Positions 7,282 to 14,038 of a stretch of 28,247 nt of DNA are shown here, piece by piece. Source of the DNA: Actinomycetales bacterium. GTDB lineage: Bacteria > Actinomycetota > Actinomycetes > Actinomycetales > Cellulomonadaceae. The number at the start of each line of letters is the position of its first letter. Position 1 is the stretch's first letter. Location of the stretch: positions 1 to 28,247 of the forward strand of contig JAAZAC010000198.1 in the NCBI GenBank assembly GCA_012514545.1, in the 5' to 3' direction. The position numbers and the translations under genes were made by a program. The notes beneath the pieces were generated by a model. The model was not told the DNA's origin, did no database searches, and saw nothing but the letters and a program-made list of their open reading frames with translations.

Positions 7282-8967
7282 ATGTCCCACCCGCACCCCG
7301 AGCTGGGGACGCCCCCCGCGCTCGAGCCCGGCACCCTGCGCATCGTCCCGCTCGGCGGGCTCGGCGAGATCGGCCGGAACATGACGGTCTTCGAGTACGA
7401 GGGCCGCCTGCTCGTCGTCGACTGCGGCGTGCTCTTCCCCGAGGACCACCAGCCGGGCGTGGACCTCATCCTCCCGGACTTCGACTACATCGCCGACCGC
7501 CTCGGCGACGTGGAGGCCGTCGTCCTCACGCACGGCCACGAGGACCACATCGGGGCGGTGCCGTACCTGCTGCGGCTGCGCCCGGACATCCCGCTCGTCG
7601 GCTCCCAGCTCACGCTCGCGTTCGTCGAGGCGAAGCTCAAGGAGCACGGCATCACGCCGCTGACGCTCGGCGTGAAGGAGGGCCAGCGGGAGCGGCTCGG
7701 GGTGTTCGACTGCGAGTTCGTCGCGGTGACGCACTCGATCCCGGACGCGCTCGCGGTCGCGATCCGCACGCCGGCCGGCATGGTGCTGCACACCGGCGAC
7801 TTCAAGATGGACCAGCTCCCGCTCGACGGCCGGATCACGGACCTGCGCGCGTTCGCCCGGCTCGGCGAGGAGGGCGTGGACCTCTTCATGGCGGACTCCA
7901 CGAACGCCGAGGTCCCCGGGTTCACGGTGCACGAGGTGGAGATCGGCCCCGTGCTCGACCGGCTGTTCGCGCAGGCCGAGCAGCGCGTCATCGTCGCGTC
8001 GTTCGCGTCGCACGTCCACCGCGTCCAGCAGGTGCTCGACGCCGCGGCGGCGCACGGCCGCAAGGTCGCGCTCGTCGGGCGGTCGATGGTGCGCAACATG
8101 GGCCTGGCCGCCGAGCTCGGGTACCTGCACGTGCCCGAGGGCGTGCTCGTCGACGTCAAGGAGCTCGACGGGCTGGCGCCGCAGGAGCAGGTGCTCATGT
8201 GCACCGGCTCGCAGGGCGAGCCCATGGCCGCGCTGTCCCGGATGGCCAACCGCGACCACCGCGTCGAGGTCGGGCGCGGCGACACCGTCATCCTCGCCTC
8301 GTCGATGATCCCGGGGAACGAGGCGGCGGTGTTCCGGGTGGTCAACGGGCTGACGCGCCTCGGCGCGAAGGTCGTCCACCAGGGCAGCGCGCGGGTCCAC
8401 GTCTCCGGGCACGCGAGCGCCGGCGAGCTGCTCTACTGCTACAACATCCTCCGCCCGCGCAACGCGATGCCGATCCACGGCGAGGTGCGCCACCTCGTCG
8501 CGAACGGCGCGATCGCGGTGCGCAGCGGCGTCCCGGCGGAGAACGTCGTCCTCGCGGAGGACGGGGTCGTCGTCGACCTCGCCGACGGGCGCGCCCGGAT
8601 CGTCGGGGCCATCCCGTGCGGGAACGTCTACGTGGACGGCTCGAGCGTCGGGGCGATCACCGAGGCGGAGCTGAAGGACCGGCGGATCCTCGGCGAGGAG
8701 GGCTTCATCTCGATCTTCGCGGTCGTCGACTCGACGTCCGGCAAGGTCCTCGCGGGGCCCACGATCCACGCGCGCGGCGTCGCCGAGGGCGACGACGTGT
8801 TCGACCAGATCCTGCCCGACGTCACCCGCGCCCTCGAGGAGGCCGTGGTGGCGGGCACGTTCGACCCGCAGCAGCTGCAGCAGGTCGTCCGCCGCGTGGT
8901 GGGGCGCTGGGCGGCGAGCCGGCTGCGCCGCCGCCCGATGATCATCCCCGTGGTGGTCGAGGCGTAG
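7282..8967 (+). CDS. rnj: Ribonuclease J (metallo-beta-lactamase/beta-CASP)
   Basis: 561 aa. RNase J is an endo- and 5'-to-3' exoribonuclease of mRNA decay and rRNA maturation. The metallo-beta-lactamase zinc motif is H84-G-H86-E-D88-H89 (HGHEDHIGAVPYLL). Next come VTHSIPDAL, HTGDFKMD and ADSTNAEVPGFT. The beta-CASP part contains GSQGEPMAALSRMA and HVSGHASAGEL, and the dimerisation/C-terminal region ends in RRRPMIIPVVVEA. The start ATG 7282 has a clear GGAGG at 7273-7277, unlike the leaderless genes around it, which fits an internal operon gene. Its stop is only one base from the stop of the convergent glycosylase-like gene. Confidence 0.96.
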   Translation: MSHPHPELGTPPALEPGTLRIVPLGGLGEIGRNMTVFEYEGRLLVVDCGVLFPEDHQPGVDLILPDFDYIADRLGDVEAVVLTHGHEDHIGAVPYLLRLRPDIPLVGSQLTLAFVEAKLKEHGITPLTLGVKEGQRERLGVFDCEFVAVTHSIPDALAVAIRTPAGMVLHTGDFKMDQLPLDGRITDLRAFARLGEEGVDLFMADSTNAEVPGFTVHEVEIGPVLDRLFAQAEQRVIVASFASHVHRVQQVLDAAAAHGRKVALVGRSMVRNMGLAAELGYLHVPEGVLVDVKELDGLAPQEQVLMCTGSQGEPMAALSRMANRDHRVEVGRGDTVILASSMIPGNEAAVFRVVNGLTRLGAKVVHQGSARVHVSGHASAGELLYCYNILRPRNAMPIHGEVRHLVANGAIAVRSGVPAENVVLAEDGVVVDLADGRARIVGAIPCGNVYVDGSSVGAITEAELKDRRILGEEGFISIFAVVDSTSGKVLAGPTIHARGVAEGDDVFDQILPDVTRALEEAVVAGTFDPQQLQQVVRRVVGRWAASRLRRRPMIIPVVVEA

Positions 8968-8968
8968 G

Positions 8969-10138
8969 TCACGCGCCCGCGGGCGCCAGCCCGCGCTGCG
9001 CGGCGAGGCGCGCGACGCCCTCGTCGACGCCCGCCCGCACGGCGTCGTCCCAGGGCACCCACGGGGTGGTCTCGACCGCCAGGCGGCGGCCCGACGCGCG
9101 GGGCCGCCACGTGCCGACGACCTCGCCGTCGGCGAGCACGGCGCCCGGGCGGCCGAGGACGGGCCACAGCTCCGCGCGGCGGGCCGGGTCCGGGACGAGC
9201 AGCTCGCGGTCCCGCGCCTGCAGCCACGGGTCGAACGGGGCGAGCAGGCGGACCACCGGGCCGCCCGCGTCGTCGGCGGCCGCGCGCAGGCGGTCGACGT
9301 CCTCGGCGAGGACCCACCGGCGCTCCCCGTCGACGGTCACCTCGGCGAGGGCGCCGGCGGCGTCGAGGTCGGCCCAGCGGCGCTTGACGTCGGCGGCGGG
9401 GGCGTCGAGGAAGGCGGCGACGTCGGCGGGCCGCGCGGGGCCCTGGAGCCGCAGGTAGGCGCGCAGGGGGTCGAGGTGATCGGGCACGCCGCGCTCGGGG
9501 TACGGGGTGGCGACGGCGTCCACGAAGCCCGCGAGGTGCTCCGCCGGCCAGCCCGCGACCGGCGCGAGCACCGGGGGAGAGGTGCCCGGCTCGAGCTCGA
9601 GGCCGGCGTGCAGCGCGGGGAGCCGGAACGTCTGCTCGTACAGGTGCACGGCCTGGCAGGGCCGGCACCAGCGGCGGTACGGCTCGCCCAGCATCCGGGT
9701 CAGGCGGGTGGAGACCTCGCCCTTGACCATCGGCTCGGTGACGACGGCGGCGTGCGCCCGGCCGACCTCGGCCCACGCCTCGGGCAGCGGGATCCCGGCC
9801 TCCCGGAGGGGCTTGGCGGCGTCGAAGACGCGCTTCGCGGCGTCGGCGGCGGACATGGGCACGAGCGCGCGGGCGACCGCGGGCAGCTCGGCGCGGCGGT
9901 ACGCGTGGGGGCCGCCGCGCAGCGTCCAGGCGAGCGCGAGGTCGTCGGGCCAGGCGGGCACGTCGACGCCGCGGACCGCGAGCGCCCACAGCGCGCCGTC
10001 GTGGCCGGTGTCCTGGACGCCCAGGTCGAGCACGCGGGCGTCGGCCGTCGCGGTCGCGCCCGGCGCGGCGTCGAGCTGCTGGGCGGCGGCGCGGAAGCGC
10101 AGGGCCTGGGCGCGGGAGACGGCGGGGACGGCGGGCAT
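8969..10138 (-). CDS. Winged-helix (HTH_42) protein, AlkZ/YcaQ DNA-glycosylase family-like
   Basis: 389 aa from ATG 10138, preceded by the near-perfect Shine-Dalgarno AAGGAGGTG. The sequence has the tandem winged-helix layout of the HTH_42 family. Supporting segments are RVLDLGVQDTGHDGALWALAVRG near residues 36-57, the arginine-rich RMLGEPYRRWCRPCQAVHLYEQ, and VVRLLAPFDPWLQARDRELLVPD with PGAVLADGEVVGTWRPR towards the end. Characterised members (AlkZ, YcaQ) excise alkylated bases or unhook interstrand crosslinks. Their Q-x-Q or Q-x-D catalytic motif is not obvious here; the matching place reads Q42-D43-T44, so activity is uncertain. The promoter matches a DNA-damage motif shared with lhr and recA, which supports a repair role. 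Confidence 0.78.
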   Translation of the reverse strand: MPAVPAVSRAQALRFRAAAQQLDAAPGATATADARVLDLGVQDTGHDGALWALAVRGVDVPAWPDDLALAWTLRGGPHAYRRAELPAVARALVPMSAADAAKRVFDAAKPLREAGIPLPEAWAEVGRAHAAVVTEPMVKGEVSTRLTRMLGEPYRRWCRPCQAVHLYEQTFRLPALHAGLELEPGTSPPVLAPVAGWPAEHLAGFVDAVATPYPERGVPDHLDPLRAYLRLQGPARPADVAAFLDAPAADVKRRWADLDAAGALAEVTVDGERRWVLAEDVDRLRAAADDAGGPVVRLLAPFDPWLQARDRELLVPDPARRAELWPVLGRPGAVLADGEVVGTWRPRASGRRLAVETTPWVPWDDAVRAGVDEGVARLAAQRGLAPAGA

Positions 10139-10142
10139 CTGG

Positions 10143-10151
10143 CACCTCCTT
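10143..10151 (-). promoter_or_regulatory. Strong ribosome binding site AAGGAGGTG of the glycosylase-like gene
   Basis: On the minus strand AAGGAGGTG ends 4 nt before ATG 10138. It is one of the strongest Shine-Dalgarno matches in the window and fixes the start. Confidence 0.8.
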
Positions 10152-10165
10152 CGACGGTCGGTCCC

Positions 10166-10188
10166 AGCCTGCGTCGCGGGTCCGACAC
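10166..10188 (-). promoter_or_regulatory. RecA-NDp/PafBC-type damage promoter of the glycosylase-like gene
   Basis: Read on the minus strand: GTGTCGGAC (10188-10180), 8 nt, then CAGGCT (10171-10166). The known mycobacterial consensus is TTGTCRGTG-N8-TANNNT. The core TGTCGG and the spacing match exactly; the -10 has C instead of T. The expected start of transcription leaves a leader of about 20 nt carrying the strong ribosome binding site. Confidence 0.6.
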
Positions 10189-10198
10189 GGGCGAGCGG

Positions 10199-10861
10199 TC
10201 AGCCGAGCAGGGCGCCGCCCAGGCGGCCCAGCGTGCGGGCGTACCGGTCGGCCCGCTCCTGGTCCGTGCCCGGCACGAGCCCGGAGATCTCGAGCGAGAC
10301 CAGGCCGTGCACGAGGGCCCACAGCGCGAGGGCCGCCTCGCGCGCGGCCTCCGCCGGCGGGGCGCCGTCCGGGGCGGCGGGGTCGGCGGGGGAGCGACCG
10401 GCGTCGGCTGCGTCGTCGGCCTGGCCGCGGGCGCCGGCGCGCGCGGCGAGCACGAGGGCGACGGCGCGCTCGAGCACGCGGAACGTGGCGCGGTCGGTGA
10501 CGGGGGGCTCGCGGTCGTCCGCGCCCGGCAGCCCGCCGAACATGACCCGGTAGAAGTGCGGCTCGGCGAGGGCGCTGCGGCGGTAGGCGAGGCCGAGCGC
10601 GAGGAGGTCGGCGCGGGGGTCGTCGCCGCGCGGCGCGGCGGCGAGGTGGTCGGCGAAGCGGCGGTAGCCCTCCTCGACGACGGCGGCGAGCAGCGCGTCG
10701 CGGCTGCCGAAGAGCGCGTACACGGCCGACGCCGAGGTGCCGGCCCGGGCGGCGACGTCCCGCACGGTCACGGCCTCGGGCCCCCCGGCCGACACGACCT
10801 GCGAGGTGACCTCGAGCAGGCGGCGGCGGAGCGCGTCGTCATGCAGGCGGGGACGGGCCAC
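10199..10861 (-). CDS. TetR family transcriptional regulator
   Basis: 220 aa from GTG 10861. The N-terminal DNA-binding domain is typical: RRRLLEVTSQVVSAGGPEAVTVRDVAARAGTSASAVYALFGSRDALLAAVVEEGYRRF (about residues 12-70), with the recognition helix in TSASAVYALF. The C-terminal ligand domain resembles the TetR_C_13/WHG type (RRSALAEPHFYRVMFGGLPG, ALWALVHGLVSLEISGLVPG). Between them is a low-complexity Ala/Asp/Pro insert (about residues 145-175). It is divergent from a small membrane-protein gene 73 nt away and probably represses it and itself through the palindrome at 10892-10917. A minus-strand -10 box TATGCT ends 6 nt before the GTG. The ligand is unknown. Confidence 0.92.
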   Translation of the reverse strand: MARPRLHDDALRRRLLEVTSQVVSAGGPEAVTVRDVAARAGTSASAVYALFGSRDALLAAVVEEGYRRFADHLAAAPRGDDPRADLLALGLAYRRSALAEPHFYRVMFGGLPGADDREPPVTDRATFRVLERAVALVLAARAGARGQADDAADAGRSPADPAAPDGAPPAEAAREAALALWALVHGLVSLEISGLVPGTDQERADRYARTLGRLGGALLG

Positions 10862-10867
10862 GTGGCC

Positions 10868-10873
10868 AGCATA
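10868..10873 (-). promoter_or_regulatory. tetR promoter, leaderless (-10 TATGCT)
   Basis: On the minus strand TATGCT is followed by 6 nt and the GTG at 10861. The -35 region of this promoter lies inside the shared operator region, consistent with autorepression. Confidence 0.5.
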
Positions 10874-10877
10874 GGGC

Positions 10878-10906
10878 TTGACACGGGTTCTGTAACGTCG
10901 TTCTAT
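10878..10906 (+). promoter_or_regulatory. Promoter of the small membrane-protein gene (TTGACA-17-TTCTAT)
   Basis: A perfect -35 hexamer TTGACA (10878-10883) lies 17 nt upstream of TTCTAT (10901-10906). TATAAC at 10904-10909 is an alternative -10 but would be 20 nt away. This is the only consensus housekeeping-type -35 I noticed in the window. The -10 sits inside the candidate TetR operator. Confidence 0.55.
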
Positions 10907-10917
10907 AACAGAGTTAC
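10892..10917. promoter_or_regulatory. Candidate TetR operator, 26-bp imperfect palindrome
   Basis: Arms read GTAAC N3 GTT N TA N AAC N3 GTTAC, centred between 10904 and 10905, with 9 of 13 base pairs symmetric. A 10-bp direct repeat GTTCT(G/A)TAAC at 10887 and 10900 overlaps it. The site covers the -10 of the membrane-protein promoter and the upstream part of the tetR promoter. It is also the most A+T-rich spot in the local sequence. Confidence 0.6.
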
Positions 10918-10934
10918 GAAACCTGGGAGGCATC

Positions 10935-11345
10935 GTGCTCGACATCGGCGACCCGGCCCGCGTCACCGCGGGCATCGTGCTGCTCACCGTGGTCACCATC
11001 GAGGTCGGCGGGGCGTTCATGGCGGCCGTCGTCACCGGCCGCGTCCCGGCGACCGACTTCCAGCGGCGCTTCTTCCGCGCCGGCCACGCGCACGCGGGCG
11101 TGCTCGTCGTGCTCGGGCTCGTCTGCCTGCTCCTGTCCGAGGCCACGGCGCTCGAGGGCGGCTGGCGGTGGCTCGCGCGCACCGGCGTGCTCGTCGCGGC
11201 GATCCTCATGCCCGCCGGCTTCTTCTTCTCGGCGGCGGGCCGGGGCCGGACGCGGCCGAGCCGGTGGGTCGCGCTGCTGCCCGTGGGCGCCACCGTGCTC
11301 GCGGCCGGCGTCGTCACCCTCGGCGTGGGGCTGCTGACCGCGTGA
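10935..11345 (+). CDS. Four-helix small membrane protein, divergent from tetR
   Basis: 136 aa from GTG 10935, with GGGAGG at 10925-10930 as ribosome binding site. Four membrane helices are predicted by eye: about 10-34, 52-69, 82-102 and 112-134. The loop between helices 1 and 2 carries the charged stretch TDFQRRFFRAGHAHAGV. Its two histidines (GHAHAG) sit at the membrane border and could bind a metal, haem or proton, though this is inference. I do not recognise a family with known function. The TetR regulator next door and the operator overlapping its promoter suggest inducible expression, as for small efflux or stress membrane proteins. Confidence 0.8.
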   Translation: MLDIGDPARVTAGIVLLTVVTIEVGGAFMAAVVTGRVPATDFQRRFFRAGHAHAGVLVVLGLVCLLLSEATALEGGWRWLARTGVLVAAILMPAGFFFSAAGRGRTRPSRWVALLPVGATVLAAGVVTLGVGLLTA

Positions 11346-11365
11346 CGCCCGCGGCGTCCGCGGCA

Positions 11366-11386
11366 CGGGCCGCGCGACACGGCCCG
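11366..11386 (+). terminator. Possible terminator of the small membrane-protein gene
   Basis: Stem CGGGCCG / CGGCCCG (7 bp) with a 7-nt loop lies 21 nt after the stop codon. A second stem (GTCCGC / GCGGAC, 11390-11407) follows, just before the ftsK promoter. Neither has a T-tract, as is usual in high-G+C actinomycetes. Confidence 0.4.
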
Positions 11387-11416
11387 GCCGTCCGCGGCCC
11401 TGCGGACCCCCGCAGG

Positions 11417-11422
11417 TACCGT
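11417..11422 (+). promoter_or_regulatory. ftsK promoter, leaderless (-10 TACCGT)
   Basis: TACCGT is followed by 6 nt (GGGAGG) and ATG 11429. The GGGAGG touches the ATG directly, so it cannot act as a Shine-Dalgarno at normal spacing. A leaderless start is more likely. Confidence 0.5.
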
Positions 11423-11428
11423 GGGAGG

Positions 11429-14038
11429 ATGGCCGGCCGAACGACCGCGCCCACGGGGCGCGCCGCATCCGGGGGGACGCGTACCCCCGCGCGGCGCGCG
11501 GACGGGCGCGGGACGGCGGCACGCGGGTCCGGCAGGCCCGCCGCCCGCGGGGGCCGCCCCGCCCCGCCGCCGCGCCGCTCGCTGCCCGTGCGCATGGTGC
11601 GGGGGGTGTGGATGGGTGGCGCCCATCTCGTCGGCGGGGCCGCGCGACGGATCGGCCAGGGCGCCCGCGACCTCGACCCCGCGCACCGGCGCGACGGCGT
11701 CGCGTTCGCGCTCCTCGCGCTCGCCGTCGTCGTCGCCGCCCGGGAGTGGTGGGGGCTGTCCGGCGCCGCGGGCGACGTGGTGCACAACGCCGTCGCCGGC
11801 ACGTTCGGGGTGGTCGGGCTCGTCGTCCCGCTGCTCCTGCTCGCCGGGGCCGTGCGCCTCATGCGCCACCCCGAGCGCGTCCAGGCCAACGGCCGCATGG
11901 GCATCGGCGTCTCCGCGCTGATCCTCGCCGCGTGCGGCCTCGTGCACCTCGACGCCGGCCTGCCGTCGCCGTCGGACGGGTTCGAGCCCGTCCGGGCCGC
12001 CGGCGGCGTGCTCGGCTACCTCGTCGCCACGCCCCTGGAGAGCCTCGTCACCGCCTGGGTGACGGTGCCCATCCTCGTGCTGCTCGGGGTGTTCGGGCTG
12101 CTCGTGCTCACCGCGACCCCCGTCCACCAGATCGGCCCGCGCCTGCGCCGGCTGGGCCGGTGGCTCACCGGCCGCAGCGAGGCCCCCGAGGGCGAGGACG
12201 CCGGGGCCGCCGAGGACGGCGCCCGGCGCCGCGGGCGGCGCGGCCGCGCGGACGACGACGGCCCGGACGGCGCGGGCGACGGGGGCGACGAGGGCAAGGG
12301 TCGGCGCGGCCGGCTGCGCCGGCGCGGCGCGCCCACCGGCGCCGACGACGCCGACGCGTGGCCGGAGGACGACGCGGCCACGGAGGTGGTCGCCGTCGAG
12401 CCCGCCGCCGCCGTCCCGACCACCGCGACGGGCGCCGCGAAGGCCCCGACGCCGCCGCCCGTGACGGCCCCGCCGCCGCGCGGCGAGCAGCCGACGCTCG
12501 AGGGCGACGTGCTCTACCTCCTGCCGTCGGAGGACCTGCTCACCAAGGGCATGCCGCACAAGGTGCGCTCCGCGGCCAACGACCGCGTCGTCGAGGCGCT
12601 GACGAACGTGCTCGAGGAGTTCGAGATCGACGCGCAGGTCACCGGCTTCACGCGCGGGCCCACCGTGACCCGCTACGAGGTCGAGCTGGGCCCGGGCGTC
12701 AAGGTCGAGCGCGTCACCGCGCTCAGCCGCAACATCGCCTACGCCGTGGCGAGCGCCGACGTGCGGATCCTCTCGCCGATCCCCGGCAAGTCCGCCATCG
12801 GCATCGAGATCCCCAACACCGACCGCGAGACGGTCTCGCTCGGCGACGTCCTGCGCTCGTCGGTGGCCCGCCGCAGCGAGCACCCGCTGCTCATCGGCGT
12901 CGGCAAGGACGTCGAGGGCGGCTACGTCACGGCGAACCTCGCCCGGATGCCCCACCTGCTCGTGGCGGGCGCGACGGGCGCCGGCAAGAGCAGCTTCATC
13001 AACTCGATGATCATCTCGATCCTCATGCGGGCGACGCCCGACGAGGTCCGGATGATCCTCGTCGACCCCAAGCGCGTGGAGCTCACCGTCTACGACGGCA
13101 TCCCGCACCTCATCACGCCCATCATCACCAACCCCAAGAAGGCCGCCGAGGCCCTCGAGTGGGTCGTGCACGAGATGGAGCAGCGGTACGACGACCTCGC
13201 CACCTTCGGCTACAAGCACATCGACGACTTCAACGCCGGGGTGAAGGCGGGCCGGGTCAAGCCGCTGCCGGGCAGCGAGCGGAAGATAGCGCCCTACCCG
13301 TATCTCCTTGTGATCGTGGACGAACTTGCCGATCTCATGATGGTGGCACCCAGGGACGTCGAGGCGTCGGTCCAGCGGATCACCCAGCTCGCGCGAGCGG
13401 CGGGCATCCACCTCGTGCTGGCGACGCAGCGACCGAGCGTGGACGTGGTGACCGGCGTGATCAAGGCGAACGTGCCGTCCCGGATGGCGTTCGCGACGTC
13501 GTCGCTCACGGACAGCCGGGTCGTCCTGGACCAGCCGGGCGCGGAGAAGCTCATCGGGCAGGGCGACGCCCTGTTCCTCCCGATGGGCGCCGCGAAGCCG
13601 ATGCGCGTCCAGGGCGCGTGGGTGACCGAGGCGGAGATCCACGCCGTGGTCGCGCACGTGAAGACCCAGCAGAAGCCGACCTACCGGGTCGACGTGGCGG
13701 CGCCGGCGACGAGGAAGCAGGTCGACGAGGACATCGGGGACGACCTCGACCTCCTGCTCCAGGCCGCCGAGCTCGTCATCTCCACCCAGTTCGGCTCCAC
13801 GTCCATGCTGCAGCGCAAGCTGCGCGTCGGCTTCGCCAAGGCGGGCCGGCTCATGGACCTGCTCGAGTCCCGCGAGATCGTCGGTCCCTCGGAGGGCTCC
13901 AAGGCCCGCGAGGTGCTCGTCGCGCCGGACGACCTGGCCGCCACCCTCGCCATGCTCCGCGGTGAGCCGCCGAGCGACGGCGAGGTCTACGACCAGGCGG
14001 ACGACGACGGCGGGCAGGAATGGGACCTGGAGGACTAG
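11429..14038 (+). CDS. ftsK: FtsK/SpoIIIE DNA translocase
   Basis: 869 aa. It is a septum-anchored hexameric motor that clears and segregates chromosome ends at division. Residues 1-60 are disordered and Arg/Pro-rich. About four or five membrane helices lie between residues 90 and 230, followed by an acidic/basic low-complexity linker to about 350. The motor follows: alpha domain (RVVEALTNVLEEFEIDAQVTGFTRGP), Walker A G514-S521 (GATGAGKS), Walker B with D631-E632 (YLLVIVDELADLMM), and ATQRPSVDVVTGVIKANVPSRMAF. The C-terminal gamma winged helix is AAELVISTQFGSTSMLQRKLRVGFAKAGRLMDLLE. Codons 620-642 show unusual A/T-ending codons (see findings). The downstream GGDEF-EAL gene starts inside this gene's last 19 bases. 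Confidence 0.96.
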   Translation: MAGRTTAPTGRAASGGTRTPARRADGRGTAARGSGRPAARGGRPAPPPRRSLPVRMVRGVWMGGAHLVGGAARRIGQGARDLDPAHRRDGVAFALLALAVVVAAREWWGLSGAAGDVVHNAVAGTFGVVGLVVPLLLLAGAVRLMRHPERVQANGRMGIGVSALILAACGLVHLDAGLPSPSDGFEPVRAAGGVLGYLVATPLESLVTAWVTVPILVLLGVFGLLVLTATPVHQIGPRLRRLGRWLTGRSEAPEGEDAGAAEDGARRRGRRGRADDDGPDGAGDGGDEGKGRRGRLRRRGAPTGADDADAWPEDDAATEVVAVEPAAAVPTTATGAAKAPTPPPVTAPPPRGEQPTLEGDVLYLLPSEDLLTKGMPHKVRSAANDRVVEALTNVLEEFEIDAQVTGFTRGPTVTRYEVELGPGVKVERVTALSRNIAYAVASADVRILSPIPGKSAIGIEIPNTDRETVSLGDVLRSSVARRSEHPLLIGVGKDVEGGYVTANLARMPHLLVAGATGAGKSSFINSMIISILMRATPDEVRMILVDPKRVELTVYDGIPHLITPIITNPKKAAEALEWVVHEMEQRYDDLATFGYKHIDDFNAGVKAGRVKPLPGSERKIAPYPYLLVIVDELADLMMVAPRDVEASVQRITQLARAAGIHLVLATQRPSVDVVTGVIKANVPSRMAFATSSLTDSRVVLDQPGAEKLIGQGDALFLPMGAAKPMRVQGAWVTEAEIHAVVAHVKTQQKPTYRVDVAAPATRKQVDEDIGDDLDLLLQAAELVISTQFGSTSMLQRKLRVGFAKAGRLMDLLESREIVGPSEGSKAREVLVAPDDLAATLAMLRGEPPSDGEVYDQADDDGGQEWDLED

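Noticed and set aside
5806..8769. A 987-codon minus-strand open frame opposite dfrA, dapA and rnj
   Set aside because: Same cause: low-complexity Arg/Asp/Val sequence, mirrored codon periodicity, no domain, and clear genes on the other strand.
10862..13657. A long minus-strand extension of the tetR frame running back across the membrane gene and ftsK
   Set aside because: The TetR domain begins right at GTG 10861 behind a -10 box; everything upstream is antisense to other genes.
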